The notes: generated by a model from the letters alone, not told the origin. Counted from the stretch's first letter, positions 24,616-34,792 are shown. The stretch: 61,432 bases of DNA from an uncultured Prevotella sp. (GCA_947170725.1 CAMVUM010000018.1:1-61432); one strand, 5' to 3'. Made by a program: numbers and translations.

Positions 24616-25554
24616 TTATAACAATACCGATGATGATGTCCACAGATTATATGCCGTAAGCATCAGCGCCGACAGTGTGATGACATAGAAAGCGATGTTG
24701 GTCACACGGGTGCGGGTCAGCGCAATGAAATGGGCGATGAGCGGGCTGGTATTGATAATCATCATACGCAGCAGGAAATCGTAGTGCTGCGGCATGATGA
24801 CAAGGAGGACAGCTGACAGCAGGTTCATCGTAATGAAAAACTGATAAAGCATGCGGATGCGTATCTTGTCGTTGTAGCTCGTACGCAAATAGTGTACGAT
24901 GCCTGTAAGACCGATAATGAGGATATAGATGAAGGCCAAGGCATGGGACAAGGTGATATGGCTGTAGTTTGGCGGCAGGCATACTTCGGCCAGACTGGCA
25001 AAATGGGTCATGGGCAGGGTGAAATCCTCCTGATAGATGAACCACACGGCGGCAAACCAATAAGGGGTGAGCAATCCGAAGACCGAGGCGAAGAAGTTGC
25101 GCCAGCTCGGAGCCTGCAGACATAAGATGGAGAGCAGCCACAAGGCTGGAACGAAATAAAGGGTTTCAGGATATGCCATAGCGCCAAGACCGATGAAGAG
25201 GTAGGCGTAAAAGGTGCGCCCCATGGCGGTGCGGTCCTGATATGTGCGGAAAAGAAGGAGATAGGACGCCAGAACACACATTGCCGCCACCGCCTGGCTG
25301 ACGGAGGAGAACATGAAAGTGACGGACGACGACAGAACTATAAATGCGCAGGAAACCATCCGGCTGTATATACGGATGAGGGCATTGCTGTTGTTCAGTT
25401 CCATCATGAGATAGGTGGAGGCAGCAAAACAGGCAAACTGTACCCACCAATGCTCACTGAGAAGACCTGCCGCACACCATACGGCGGCTCCATATACGGC
25501 TATCACGGGAAGCGTGAAGCGACTTTCGGATATTATGTTCTGTATTCTCTTCAT
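24616..25554 (-). CDS. Polytopic membrane protein of unknown function
   Basis: A 312-residue protein with roughly eight to ten hydrophobic segments and short loops; an Arg/Lys-rich loop (RTSYNDKIRIR) follows the sixth or seventh helix. I recognise no catalytic motif. The same kind of gene is often found near purD in Bacteroides relatives. It lies 147 bases downstream of purD on the same strand, with YqaA next, 59 bases away. Confidence 0.75.
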   Translation of the reverse strand: MKRIQNIISESRFTLPVIAVYGAAVWCAAGLLSEHWWVQFACFAASTYLMMELNNSNALIRIYSRMVSCAFIVLSSSVTFMFSSVSQAVAAMCVLASYLLLFRTYQDRTAMGRTFYAYLFIGLGAMAYPETLYFVPALWLLSILCLQAPSWRNFFASVFGLLTPYWFAAVWFIYQEDFTLPMTHFASLAEVCLPPNYSHITLSHALAFIYILIIGLTGIVHYLRTSYNDKIRIRMLYQFFITMNLLSAVLLVIMPQHYDFLLRMMIINTSPLIAHFIALTRTRVTNIAFYVITLSALMLTAYNLWTSSSVLL

Positions 25555-25590
25555 TCAATGATGAATATGAATGAGGGTGTTGCTGAAGCC

Positions 25591-25682
25591 ACTGTAGGAA
25601 CATTTTCTTGTATTTGTCAGCAAACAAATATTGATTAAATATGCTACAAGCGGACAAAGACAAGACAATGTCCCTACAGAGT
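25591..25682. repeat. Imperfect inverted repeat downstream of purD
   Basis: ACTGTAGGAACATTTTCTTG (from 25591) pairs imperfectly with the run ending CAATGTCCCTACAGAGT (25655-25682), about 27 bases with five differences. It probably forms the 3' structure of the purD message. Confidence 0.55.
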
Positions 25683-25701
25683 GTTTCTACAATACTCTCA
25701 T

Positions 25702-26970
25702 TTACAGGTCTGCGCCGATGTCACGGCGGAAGTATTTGTCTTTGAATTCAATCTTCTGAGCCTCCTCAAACGACTTCTGAAGAGCCTCGGCCTTGTCCCT
25801 GCCATATGAGCTGACGGCGATGACACGGCCTCCGGCGGTCACAACCTCACCGTCCTTCACGGCCGTTCCGGCGTGGAAGACGATACTTCCGTCAACACGG
25901 TCGATGCCCGTGATGGCATAGCCCTTCTTGTATTCCTGAGGATAGCCGCCGCTAACGAGCATCACGCAGACTGCGGCACGCTCATCAAACTCTATCTGAC
26001 GCTCGTCGAGATTGCCCTCGGCAACGCCTTCAAAGAGGTCTACAATATCGCTCTTCAGACGCAACATGACGCTCTCAGTCTCGGGGTCGCCCATACGGCA
26101 GTTATATTCGATGACCATCGGCTCGCCGCAGACATTGATAAGACCGAAGAAGATGAATCCCTTATAGTCTATACCCTCGGCTGCCAGACCGTCGACGGTT
26201 GGACGAATGATACGGTCCTCAACCTTCTTCATCCACTCCTTGGTGGCAAAGGGGACAGGCGTTACGCTTCCCATACCACCGGTGTTCAGTCCGGTGTCGC
26301 CCTCGCCGATGCGCTTGTAATCCTTGGCCTCAGGCAGTATCTTATAGTTTTTGCCGTCTGTAAGGACGAAAACCGAGCACTCGATGCCGCTGAGAAACTC
26401 TTCGATGACTACCTGTGCCGAAGCCGTTCCGAACATGCCGCCGAGCATTTCACGCAGTTCGGCCTTTGCCTCGTCAAGTGTCGGCAGGATGAGAACGCCC
26501 TTTCCGGCACACAGTCCGTCGGCCTTGAGGACGTAGGGAGCACTGAGTGTTTCCAAGAAAGCGAGTCCCTCGTTGAGCGTCGTGCCATCGAAGGTTCTGT
26601 ATTTTGCAGTCGGAATGTTGTGACGCTGCATGAATCCCTTTGCGAAATCCTTGCTGCCTTCGAGCACTGCGCCGGCCTTTGAAGGTCCGATGACGGGAAT
26701 ATTCTTTGTGCGGGCGTCGGCCTTGAAGTCGTCGTAGATGCCTTTCACCAACGGATCTTCCGGTCCTACAACAACCATCGTGACTCCGTTGGCCACAATG
26801 AACTCCTTCAGAGCTTCAAAATCATCGGCCTTAATGGCCACGTTCTCTCCGCAACCGGACGTGCCGGCATTGCCGGGAGCTATGAACAGCTTTTCAACCT
26901 TGGGGCTCTGGGCTATCTTCCATGCAAGGGCGTGCTCGCGGCCGCCGCTTCCTAACAGTAATATCTTCAT
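25702..26970 (-). CDS. purD: Phosphoribosylamine-glycine ligase (GAR synthetase)
   Basis: ATP-dependent joining of glycine to phosphoribosylamine, the second purine step. The 422-residue protein shows the N-terminal [35 protein letters not shown], the ATP-grasp region with [12 protein letters not shown], and the [12 protein letters not shown] metal-site motif. Full length. Downstream of the peptidase gene with a 50-base gap. Confidence 0.96.
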   Translation of the reverse strand: MKILLLGSGGREHALAWKIAQSPKVEKLFIAPGNAGTSGCGENVAIKADDFEALKEFIVANGVTMVVVGPEDPLVKGIYDDFKADARTKNIPVIGPSKAGAVLEGSKDFAKGFMQRHNIPTAKYRTFDGTTLNEGLAFLETLSAPYVLKADGLCAGKGVLILPTLDEAKAELREMLGGMFGTASAQVVIEEFLSGIECSVFVLTDGKNYKILPEAKDYKRIGEGDTGLNTGGMGSVTPVPFATKEWMKKVEDRIIRPTVDGLAAEGIDYKGFIFFGLINVCGEPMVIEYNCRMGDPETESVMLRLKSDIVDLFEGVAEGNLDERQIEFDERAAVCVMLVSGGYPQEYKKGYAITGIDRVDGSIVFHAGTAVKDGEVVTAGGRVIAVSSYGRDKAEALQKSFEEAQKIEFKDKYFRRDIGADL

Positions 26971-27019
26971 AGTCTATATGCTTTTTTGTTTATTCGTTCA
27001 CTTATAAAAAGTATCCCGT

Positions 27020-29275
27020 TCATTTGAGATAGTCTTCAAAATATTGCGTGATGCGCTCGTGGAGATGGACGCTCTTGTGGCCCATCATGTTGTGGCCTTC
27101 GCCCGGATAGACGAAGAAATCGGGCTGCGTGCCGGCCTCCGTACAAGCGTCGATGAACTGGAGGGCATGCTGTGGCACCACCGTGGGGTCGTTCATACCT
27201 ATTATTATCTGGAGTTTTCCCTTCAAATCCTTCGCTTTCCGCAGCAGGCTTGACTGCTCATAGCCTTCCGGATTGGTCTCGGGGGTGTCCATATAGCGTT
27301 CTCCGTACATCACCTCATACCACTTCCAGTCTATCACCGGACCGCCGGCTACACCAACCTTGAAGACATCCGGATAGTTGGTCATCAGCGATATGGTCAT
27401 GAATCCGCCGTAACTCCATCCGTGAACCCCCATGCGGTCGGCGTCGACATAAGGCAACGACTTCAGAAACTCCACTCCCGTCATCTGGTCTTTCATCTCT
27501 TCCTGACCCAAATGACGGAATGTAGCCTGCTCAAAGGCAGTGCCGCGGTTCTCGCTACCGCGGTTGTCAAGAATGAAAAGGAGGTAGCCCTTCTGTGCCA
27601 TATAGGTCTCCCATGAACGGCTTGACCAATGCCAACGGGCATCGACGTTGTGAGCATGGGGACCACCGTAGACATAGACAACAGTGGGATATTTCCTGGA
27701 AGGGTCAAAATCAACCGGTTTGACCATGCGCCAATAAAGGTCTGTCACGCCATCGGCGGCCTTGATTGTGCCGGAGGTATATTCTGGAACGGCATAACCT
27801 TGCCACGGATCGGCAGCGGAGAAAATCGTGTTGCGTCCCGAAGCGCTACCGGCGACACGTCCCTTAAGGCTGATTACGTCAATATTGCGCGGTACGTCCG
27901 GCTCGCTGTATTTGTCGTAGAGCACCGCTCCCGATGGCGACAGCTCGCCGTTATGGACTCCGCGGCCATTGTCCAGCGCTGTGCGGCGGCCGTTCGGGAT
28001 GCTGACGGCATAGAAATTGCTCTGTAGCGGACTCTTCTCCGTCGACAGGATTACGGCGCGGCGCCCCTTGCGGTCAAATCCCGCAAGCTCCTGAACAACC
28101 CACTTGCCGGACGTAAGCTGTGTCGTCTTGAAATATTCTGTGTAGCGGTAGCCCGTGTCTACGCCCTGCGGAGCATGCACATCGGGATATACGGCCTTCT
28201 TCAAATCCACCAGATAGAGATGGTTGAAGCCGTCGCGCTGGCTCTGCATGATGAACTTGCTGTTGTCCCACGGCAGGAACACGACCGGATGGAGCGGCTC
28301 GACGTATTTGTCGCTGGTCTCACGGTATATCGTCTGACGACGTTCACCGGTCACACCGTCATATTCCACCAGCTCGCAGTCGTTCTGGTCGCGGTTCAGC
28401 TCGAACATATATATTGTCTTGCCGTCGGGACCCCACGCGATGTTGGTGAAGTAGCGGTCGGTCGGATCGCCTGTATTGAGATAGACGGTGCGGCCTGTCG
28501 CCATGTCATAAACGCCCACCGTGACCTTGTGACTGGCCATTCCGGCCATGGGATATTTGTCCGGTTCCTCCTCGGCAATACGTGTGAAAGTGTTCACCTG
28601 AGGATAGTCAGTCACCATTGTCTGGTCCATCCTGTAGAAGGCGAGGCGGCTTCCGTCGCAGTTCCAGAACGTTCCGCCCATGATTCCGAACTCGTTACGA
28701 TGGACAGCCTGGCCGTAGACAATCTCACGGCTGCCGTCAGTGGTCAGCTGCGAGGTCTTTCCATCGGCACCGGTGACATAGAGCTGGTCATTCTTTACGA
28801 ACGCAACGGCACGCGAACTGGTGTTCCAATCACTGTTGGTCTCGCCCTCACACGTCTGTCTCCACACCACCCTATCCGACTGCCAGTCGTAGAGGATGCG
28901 CTCCTTTGTGTTTCGGAGCAGAACCATGGTGCTGTCGGGATAAGGAAAAACCGCACCCATGGCTGAGCGCATCTTGCTTTCCGCCGTGCCGCCCTCAACC
29001 GAAGCCAACGCCTCGTTGACCTTTTCAAGCGTCCCGACGGCATTCTTCTTACCCGTACGCATGTCCACCGTTCCCCACTCCTCGGCGTCCTGATACATCA
29101 GACGGTCTCCCCACCACGTCAGATACATGTTGGCAGGAATCATATTCCGATAGTTCGTTCCTCCGAAGTTTAGATCTTCAAGTGTAAACGGCTTCAGTTG
29201 CTGTGCCATAATAGCTGGTGTATGAGCTGTGGTGAACAGTAATGAGAGCACCAATATACCGTTCTTAACCTTCAT
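27020..29275 (-). CDS. S9 family (DPP IV-like) serine peptidase
   Basis: A 751-residue exported prolyl-dipeptidyl-peptidase-type enzyme. Signal peptide about 1-24 (ending AIMAQ). N-terminal beta-propeller (DPP IV N-terminal domain, about 60-490) and C-terminal alpha/beta-hydrolase. The triad is visible: Ser621 in GWSYGGF, Asp696 in MNDPTVVP and His728 in GEGHNMMG. The frame extends upstream to 29404 inside the methyltransferase gene's repeat tail and gives no signal peptide, so I start at 29275. The 11-base overlap with the methyltransferase stop suggests coupling. It likely trims Pro-containing peptides in the periplasm. Confidence 0.93.
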   Translation of the reverse strand: MKVKNGILVLSLLFTTAHTPAIMAQQLKPFTLEDLNFGGTNYRNMIPANMYLTWWGDRLMYQDAEEWGTVDMRTGKKNAVGTLEKVNEALASVEGGTAESKMRSAMGAVFPYPDSTMVLLRNTKERILYDWQSDRVVWRQTCEGETNSDWNTSSRAVAFVKNDQLYVTGADGKTSQLTTDGSREIVYGQAVHRNEFGIMGGTFWNCDGSRLAFYRMDQTMVTDYPQVNTFTRIAEEEPDKYPMAGMASHKVTVGVYDMATGRTVYLNTGDPTDRYFTNIAWGPDGKTIYMFELNRDQNDCELVEYDGVTGERRQTIYRETSDKYVEPLHPVVFLPWDNSKFIMQSQRDGFNHLYLVDLKKAVYPDVHAPQGVDTGYRYTEYFKTTQLTSGKWVVQELAGFDRKGRRAVILSTEKSPLQSNFYAVSIPNGRRTALDNGRGVHNGELSPSGAVLYDKYSEPDVPRNIDVISLKGRVAGSASGRNTIFSAADPWQGYAVPEYTSGTIKAADGVTDLYWRMVKPVDFDPSRKYPTVVYVYGGPHAHNVDARWHWSSRSWETYMAQKGYLLFILDNRGSENRGTAFEQATFRHLGQEEMKDQMTGVEFLKSLPYVDADRMGVHGWSYGGFMTISLMTNYPDVFKVGVAGGPVIDWKWYEVMYGERYMDTPETNPEGYEQSSLLRKAKDLKGKLQIIIGMNDPTVVPQHALQFIDACTEAGTQPDFFVYPGEGHNMMGHKSVHLHERITQYFEDYLK

Positions 29276-30896
29276 TGTCGTAGCTGTTAAAATGGTTTCC
29301 CGAGTCGCGTCGGTCGCGGCCGACTCTCTTTCCTCCACGGTCAGAGCCGTTGCGGTTGCGGTCGAAGCCCTTGCCACTGCGGTCGAAACGCTCATGTCCG
29401 CCACGGTTCACGCCGCCACGGTCGAAGTCCTTGCGGTCACGGTTTCCTCCACGGCGGTCGCGGTCAAACTTCTTTCCGTCGCGGTCGTCACGCTTGCGGT
29501 CGCGTCCGCCGTTGCGTTCACGGCCAGACATACGCTCATCCCTATCGTCAGAAATGCGGCGGCGTCCACGTCCGAGAATGCTTTCAAGATCACGGTGATG
29601 GAACTTGAACGAGCGGATGTCTCCTCCCTCGTTGTCGTCACCGTCGTTGTCATTCGCCGTCACGCGCTTTTTGAACTCACGTTCTTTCTTGAATTTCTTC
29701 TCAGCCATTTGCTTCTTCTCGTCCTCCGTCTTGACGATACCGCCATCACCGCGGAAATCTTTCAGCTTTCCGTCAAATATCTGATACTTGCGGAATTCAC
29801 ATTCGAGCGAGCCGTTGTATACAGGAATCTTGAGCGAAGGCTTCAGACCAATCTGATCAAAACACTCCTCACGGTAGCTCAACACCCATGCGTCATTGTT
29901 GAGGAACTGATGCTTCAAACGTTCACCTATCATGCGATAGGTTCCCAGCAGGTCTGGCGTGCTGATACGCTCGCCGTATGGCGGGTTTGTAACGATGATA
30001 CTCTTTTCTGCCGGCTGCGTGAAGTCCTTGAAGTCGGCCTCCGTCACGGTGATATCTGAAGTCAGTCCGGCAGCCTTGACGTTCAGGCGGGCCGTATTGA
30101 CGGCCTTGATATCAACGTCATAGCCGTATATCTTGTGGTCGAACTCGCGCTCCTTCGAATCGTCATTGTAGATGTCGTCAAAGAGTTCCTTATCGAAATC
30201 GGACCATTTTTCAAATGCAAATTCTTTCCGGAACAGACCCGGTGCCATGTTGCGGGCAATGAGTGCTGCCTCGATGAGCAACGTTCCCGATCCGCACATC
30301 GGGTCAATGAAGTCAGTCTCACCGTGCCAGCCAGTCATGAGAATCATTCCGGCGGCCAGGACCTCGTTCAGCGGAGCCTCAACGCTCTCCTGACGATAGC
30401 CGCGGCGGTGGAGGCTCTCACCGCTGGAGTCCAGCGACAGCGTGCACTGATCCTCGGCAATATGCATATTGAGCCGTATGTCGGGATTGGCCACGCTGAT
30501 GTTCGGACGCTTGCCCGTCTTCTCGCGAAACAGGTCGACGATGGCGTCCTTGACTTTATAGGATACAAACTTGGAATGGCGGAACTCTTCGGAGAACACG
30601 ACCGAATCTACGGCGAACGTTTTTTCGAGACCGATATACTGTGTCCAGTCTATCTTCTTCACCTCTTCATACACATCGTCGGCCGATTTAGCCCTGAATC
30701 GTGCGATAGGTTTAAGGATTCTAATGGCCGTGTGCAACTGGAAATTCGCACGATACATCATCTCCTTGTTACCCGTGAATGACACCATCCGGCGTCCTAT
30801 CTGCACATTGTCAGCACCCAGTTCTGTCAATTCCTTCGCCAGCACGGGCTCCAGCCCCATGAACGTTTTGGCGATAAGTTCAAATTCTTGTTCCAT
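29265..30896 (-). CDS. THUMP-domain RNA methyltransferase with basic disordered tail
   Basis: A 543-residue class I SAM-dependent methyltransferase of the RlmL/UPF0020 group, probably 23S rRNA guanine-N2 (m2G). THUMP domain at about 45-155; the methyltransferase domain has FIDPMCGSGTLLIEAALIARN (SAM site) and NPPYGERIS. After about residue 400 comes a Lys-rich stretch, then a roughly 100-residue tail of repeated Asp/Arg/Gly words (RDRKRDDRDGKKFDRDRRGG and similar), almost certainly disordered and RNA-binding. The RlmK half of fused RlmKL enzymes is absent. First gene of the operon that ends with YqaA. Confidence 0.88.
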   Translation of the reverse strand: MEQEFELIAKTFMGLEPVLAKELTELGADNVQIGRRMVSFTGNKEMMYRANFQLHTAIRILKPIARFRAKSADDVYEEVKKIDWTQYIGLEKTFAVDSVVFSEEFRHSKFVSYKVKDAIVDLFREKTGKRPNISVANPDIRLNMHIAEDQCTLSLDSSGESLHRRGYRQESVEAPLNEVLAAGMILMTGWHGETDFIDPMCGSGTLLIEAALIARNMAPGLFRKEFAFEKWSDFDKELFDDIYNDDSKEREFDHKIYGYDVDIKAVNTARLNVKAAGLTSDITVTEADFKDFTQPAEKSIIVTNPPYGERISTPDLLGTYRMIGERLKHQFLNNDAWVLSYREECFDQIGLKPSLKIPVYNGSLECEFRKYQIFDGKLKDFRGDGGIVKTEDEKKQMAEKKFKKEREFKKRVTANDNDGDDNEGGDIRSFKFHHRDLESILGRGRRRISDDRDERMSGRERNGGRDRKRDDRDGKKFDRDRRGGNRDRKDFDRGGVNRGGHERFDRSGKGFDRNRNGSDRGGKRVGRDRRDSGNHFNSYDNEG

Positions 30897-31041
30897 TTGT
30901 TTTGTTGAGATTGGCCATCCGCAATCTTTCCCCGCGATTTCCGCCGCCTATATATAATAATGTATAGCGGCCATTTTCCTCTGTTTTCCGGTCCTTCCGT
31001 TACCGAGGTTATGCGCACAGGGGCGACGAACGGCTGTCGTT

Positions 31042-31932
31042 CTATTCTTTTTTATACTTTTTAGTTTCCGGTTCCATGTCCTCCGTGACCCATATATTGG
31101 CTCCGACGACTGAGTCATGACCGATGGTTATGCGTCCGAGGATAGTTGCGTTTGAATAGACAATGACGCCGTCCTCCAGGATAGGATGGCGGTCTATGCC
31201 CTTGATGGGGTTTCCATCATCATCGAGCGGGAAGCTCTTCGCTCCAAGCGTAACGCCCTGATAGAGCTTGACATTATTGCCAATGATGCACGTCGCCCCG
31301 ATGACCACACCTGTGCCGTGGTCAATGGTGAAATGATGACCTATGCGCGCTCCCGGATGAATGTCTATTCCGGTTTCCGAATGGGCCATTTCCGTCATCA
31401 TTCGCGGTATGAGTGGCACCCCGAGCACAAACAGCTCGTGGGCCAGACGGTAGTTGACCAGCGCCCGGATGACCGGATAACACGAGATTATCTCGCCGTA
31501 GCTCGTCGCCGCAGGGTCTCCGCAATAGGCGGCCTCCACATCCGTGGCCAGCGTACGACGTATCTGCGGCAAACGGCCGACCAGCTGTGTGGCTATGTCC
31601 ATCGCCCGTCCGCGACACCCTTCGCCACAACCGTCACTGCCTCCCGTGCATGAAAAGCACAGACCTGCCATAACCTGCTCTGACAGCAGATTGTGGAACC
31701 GTTCGACGTTGACACCAATATGATAACGGATTGTGCTCATATTGACAGACGACCGGCCAAAATATCCGGGGAAAAGAATACCGCGGGCCAATTCAATTAT
31801 TTCTTCCAGTGCCCTTGCCGAGGGCAACGGATTTCCGTCGCGATGCTGATGGAACAGTCCTTTCAGAGATTCCGCGGCCGACAGTTCGTCCACTGTCTTG
31901 GCCAATATATGAGTGAAACCAGGATTACTCAT
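31042..31932 (-). CDS. cysE: Serine O-acetyltransferase
   Basis: Acetylates serine with acetyl-CoA, the first step of cysteine synthesis. The 296-residue protein has an N-terminal helical domain and a C-terminal left-handed beta-helix of hexapeptide repeats (DIHPGARIGHHFTIDHGTGV, IIGNNVKLYQGVTLG). Catalytic His residues lie in GHHFTIDHGTG. Cysteine synthase (cysK) is at 46.9 kb, unlinked. The frame opens to 31983, but that start lies upstream of the promoter box; I use MSNPGFTHI at 31932. Confidence 0.93.
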   Translation of the reverse strand: MSNPGFTHILAKTVDELSAAESLKGLFHQHRDGNPLPSARALEEIIELARGILFPGYFGRSSVNMSTIRYHIGVNVERFHNLLSEQVMAGLCFSCTGGSDGCGEGCRGRAMDIATQLVGRLPQIRRTLATDVEAAYCGDPAATSYGEIISCYPVIRALVNYRLAHELFVLGVPLIPRMMTEMAHSETGIDIHPGARIGHHFTIDHGTGVVIGATCIIGNNVKLYQGVTLGAKSFPLDDDGNPIKGIDRHPILEDGVIVYSNATILGRITIGHDSVVGANIWVTEDMEPETKKYKKE

Positions 31933-31960
31933 CTGTCGTTGTATCAATATTTTGCGTCTG

Positions 31961-31990
31961 CAAAGATAGTGCAAACCGCCCAAACGACAA
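31961..31990 (-). promoter_or_regulatory. Promoter of cysE
   Basis: Minus strand: TTG (31990-31988), 19-base spacer, TATCTTTG (31968-31961), giving a leader of about 25 bases. It also rules out the longer reading frame start. Confidence 0.8.
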
Positions 31991-32275
31991 AGGATAATGC
32001 CGTTTTTTTTGCGTTAGTAGTGACAACGGGATGGGAAATGCAGAGCCGATAAGCAAATGCGACATTACAAAATATTTAAGAAAAAAGGCCCTTATGTCAA
32101 ATCAAAAGAGCAACAATGGTGTTACACTTTTGGCTCGACAGAAGGAATCTATAAATATCTATTAATAATAGGATTAAATGTCACGATAGCTGAATAGTTG
32201 CCGGAAAGCACTGATTTATAAACATACGTTACATTCCGCCACCGGATTATTAAACTATCTTATAACCACCGGACT

Positions 32276-32331
32276 GTTACCTTAATTTAACGCCACGGTA
32301 ACATTTTTGTAACATCATTCCAATATCTTTG
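32276..32331 (+). promoter_or_regulatory. Pho-box-like promoter of the phosphate transporter
   Basis: Units start at 32276 (GTTACCTTAAT), 32287 (TTAACGCCACG), 32298 (GTAACATTTTT) and 32309 (GTAACATCATT), exactly 11 bases apart; the last two share GTAACAT. A -7 box TATCTTTG follows at 32324-32331 with no TTG at the normal -33 distance. Spacing is that of PhoB boxes. The leader to 32512 also holds a degenerate 22-base tandem repeat (about 32421-32465). The rest of the 580-base gap from cysE shows no gene. Confidence 0.55.
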
Positions 32332-32512
32332 CCACACGTAAATTATGCTGCATCATGATCGTGACAGAATCGCAACGGAGAGAAACTGATGGCGGAACGA
32401 ACACGGCCATAGAAGGCCGGCTAAGAAGTCAGAAACATCTGATTAAGAAGCCAAAGACATCAGCATTACGATTTTACATACATTATAAATAAATAGGATA
32501 AACATTCAGTCA

Positions 32513-34792
32513 ATGGAAACAGTTTACTTAGCAATTGTGGTCTTTCTGCTCGTTCTGGCAGTCTTCGGCCTCTTTGTCGGCGTAAGCAACGACGCCGTCA
32601 ACTTCCTGAATTCCGCCGTCGGTGCACGTGCCGCCGGATTCAGAACCGTGCTCATCTTTGCCTCCGCCGGCGTTCTGATCGGTGCGATGATGAGCGCAGG
32701 AATGATGGACTTGGCACGCCACGGCATCATGCGGCCGGACAACTATTCGTTCCATGAGGTCATGATCATCTTTCTGGCCGTGATGGTTACAAACGTGATT
32801 GTGCTCGACATGTTCAACACGCTCGGTCTCCCGACCTCCTCGACCGTATCACTCGTTTTCGGACTGCTCGGCGGAACCTTTGCCATGGCCGTTCTGAAGA
32901 TGATGACAGACCCGTCGCTATCGCTCGACATGCTCCTCAACAGTGACAAAGCCCTCAGTGTCATCATCGCCATCTTCGTCAGCGTGGCCATCGCCTTCGT
33001 CTGTGGCGTTGTCGTCCAATGGGTGGCGCGCATTGTGTTCACCTTCGGATATAAGCGCCATCTGCGCTACACGATAGCCATCTTCGGCGGAATGGCCTTC
33101 ACGCTGCTGGCCTATTTCATCTTCATAAAAGGTCTGTCCGGTTCGCCTTTCATATCAGACGACCAGCGTCTGTGGATAACCGACCATACCCCGGAACTGC
33201 TTTTCGCCTGCTTCGTGGGTTCGGCCATTGTCGCCGAGGTTCTCCATCTGCTGTGCATCGACGTCTTCCGCGTAGTCGTCCTCATGGGTACGTTCGCACT
33301 GGCTATGGCTTTTGCCGGCAATGACCTTGTCAACTTCATCGGCGTTCCAATGGCCGGTCTCGACTCCTACACCAGCTATGCTGCCTCGGGGATGCCGGCC
33401 GACGATTTCATGATGCACTCACTGATGGCCAGTGCCAACACGCCGCTACCCTATCTCATGGCTGCCGGCATAGTGATGATTGTCGCCATGGCCACATCCC
33501 GTAAGGCACAGAATGTCATTAAAACCAGCGTAGACCTGTCCCGTCAGGATGAGGGCGACGAAATGTTCGGTTCGTCACGCGCGGCCCGCAGCATCGTCCG
33601 CTACGTTCAGAGTGTGGTCACGACCGTTGGTGCTGTCGTTCCACCACGGGCCGCAGCCTGGATAGACTCCCGTTTCAGCAAGAGTGACGCTGTCCTGCCG
33701 CGTGGAGCGGCCTTCGACATGGTTCGCGCCGCCATCAATCTCGTGCTTGCCGCAGCGCTCATCGTCATCGGAACAAACCTCCGTTTGCCGCTCTCCACAA
33801 CCTACGTGACGTTTATGGTCGCAATGGGTTCAAGCCTTGCTGACCGCGCCTGGGGCCGCGAGAGCGCCGTGTTCCGCGTGACGGGCGTGCTCTCCGTCAT
33901 CGGCGGATGGTTCATAACGGCCGGAGCAGCCTTCGTCATCTGCGGAATCGTATGCGCCGTGATGAACTTCGGCGGCATCGTGGCCATGCTTTTCTTCATC
34001 GGTCTGGTAGTCTTCATGCTCGTTCGCAGCAACCGCATCTACAGAAATAAGGAGGCTGAGGAGAAAGAGGCAAACCAGTTTGAACTGATGATGCAGTCGG
34101 CCGATCCGCTCATGGTATGGGACATGCTGCGGAAACACGTGTCCCGCACACAGTCGTTCGTATGCCGTTTTGCCCTGACACAGTTCGACAACGTTCTCGA
34201 CGGACTTGTCGGCGAACGTCTGAACCTGCTTTCACACGCACGGAAGGAGCTTGACGCCGAGCAGGAAATGCTAACGAAATTCCGCCGAAAGGAGATGCTC
34301 GCCCTGCGACGCGTACCTGCCGAGGTGGCTTTGGAACGCAACACATGGTATCACATGGGAGCCGACAGCGACCGTCAGTTCATCTACTGTCTGAGAAGAA
34401 TGCTCGACCCGATACACGAACACGTTGACAACAACTTCAGTCCACTGCCCGACGAATGTCTGGAAGAGCTGAAACAGCTGCGTCGCCATGTCTCCGAACT
34501 TATGTCGCGGTCGGAAGCCATGCTATCCACAGGACGCTTTGACGAATACAAGGATATTCTCGCCGACGCCGGACGTCTCAAGGACGAACTGGGAACCATG
34601 CGCAAACGCCACTACGACAGGATGCAGAACGACAGCGGAACTGGCGGTCTGAAGGCCGCGCTGCTATACCTGAACATTCTTCAGGAGGCCCGCGAGTTTG
34701 TCAGCATCATGCGCCACCAGTTGCGCGCCGGCGCCCGGTTCTACGGACAAGTCCGGTCCGACTCTCCCAATATGGAGAAAGCGGCGAAGTGA
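32513..34792 (+). CDS. Pit-family inorganic phosphate transporter with fused C-terminal helical domain
   Basis: A 759-residue inner-membrane phosphate permease (PHO4/PitA group). Both Pit repeats are visible: GVSNDAVNFLNSAVGARAAG near the N-terminus with GLPTSSTVSLVFGLLGG, and later GNDLVNFIGVPMAGL with LPLSTTYVTFMVAMGSSLADRAWG. About ten membrane helices end near residue 510. The last 240 residues are soluble, helical and charged, resembling a PhoU-like four-helix bundle fused to the transporter; that identity is inferred. Typical Pit is about 500 residues. A Pho-box-like promoter precedes it. Confidence 0.9.
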   Translation: METVYLAIVVFLLVLAVFGLFVGVSNDAVNFLNSAVGARAAGFRTVLIFASAGVLIGAMMSAGMMDLARHGIMRPDNYSFHEVMIIFLAVMVTNVIVLDMFNTLGLPTSSTVSLVFGLLGGTFAMAVLKMMTDPSLSLDMLLNSDKALSVIIAIFVSVAIAFVCGVVVQWVARIVFTFGYKRHLRYTIAIFGGMAFTLLAYFIFIKGLSGSPFISDDQRLWITDHTPELLFACFVGSAIVAEVLHLLCIDVFRVVVLMGTFALAMAFAGNDLVNFIGVPMAGLDSYTSYAASGMPADDFMMHSLMASANTPLPYLMAAGIVMIVAMATSRKAQNVIKTSVDLSRQDEGDEMFGSSRAARSIVRYVQSVVTTVGAVVPPRAAAWIDSRFSKSDAVLPRGAAFDMVRAAINLVLAAALIVIGTNLRLPLSTTYVTFMVAMGSSLADRAWGRESAVFRVTGVLSVIGGWFITAGAAFVICGIVCAVMNFGGIVAMLFFIGLVVFMLVRSNRIYRNKEAEEKEANQFELMMQSADPLMVWDMLRKHVSRTQSFVCRFALTQFDNVLDGLVGERLNLLSHARKELDAEQEMLTKFRRKEMLALRRVPAEVALERNTWYHMGADSDRQFIYCLRRMLDPIHEHVDNNFSPLPDECLEELKQLRRHVSELMSRSEAMLSTGRFDEYKDILADAGRLKDELGTMRKRHYDRMQNDSGTGGLKAALLYLNILQEAREFVSIMRHQLRAGARFYGQVRSDSPNMEKAAK

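Noticed and set aside
29276..29404. Upstream extension of the peptidase frame
   Set aside because: It is the antisense-like reading of the methyltransferase tail and lacks a signal peptide; start 29275 gives one.
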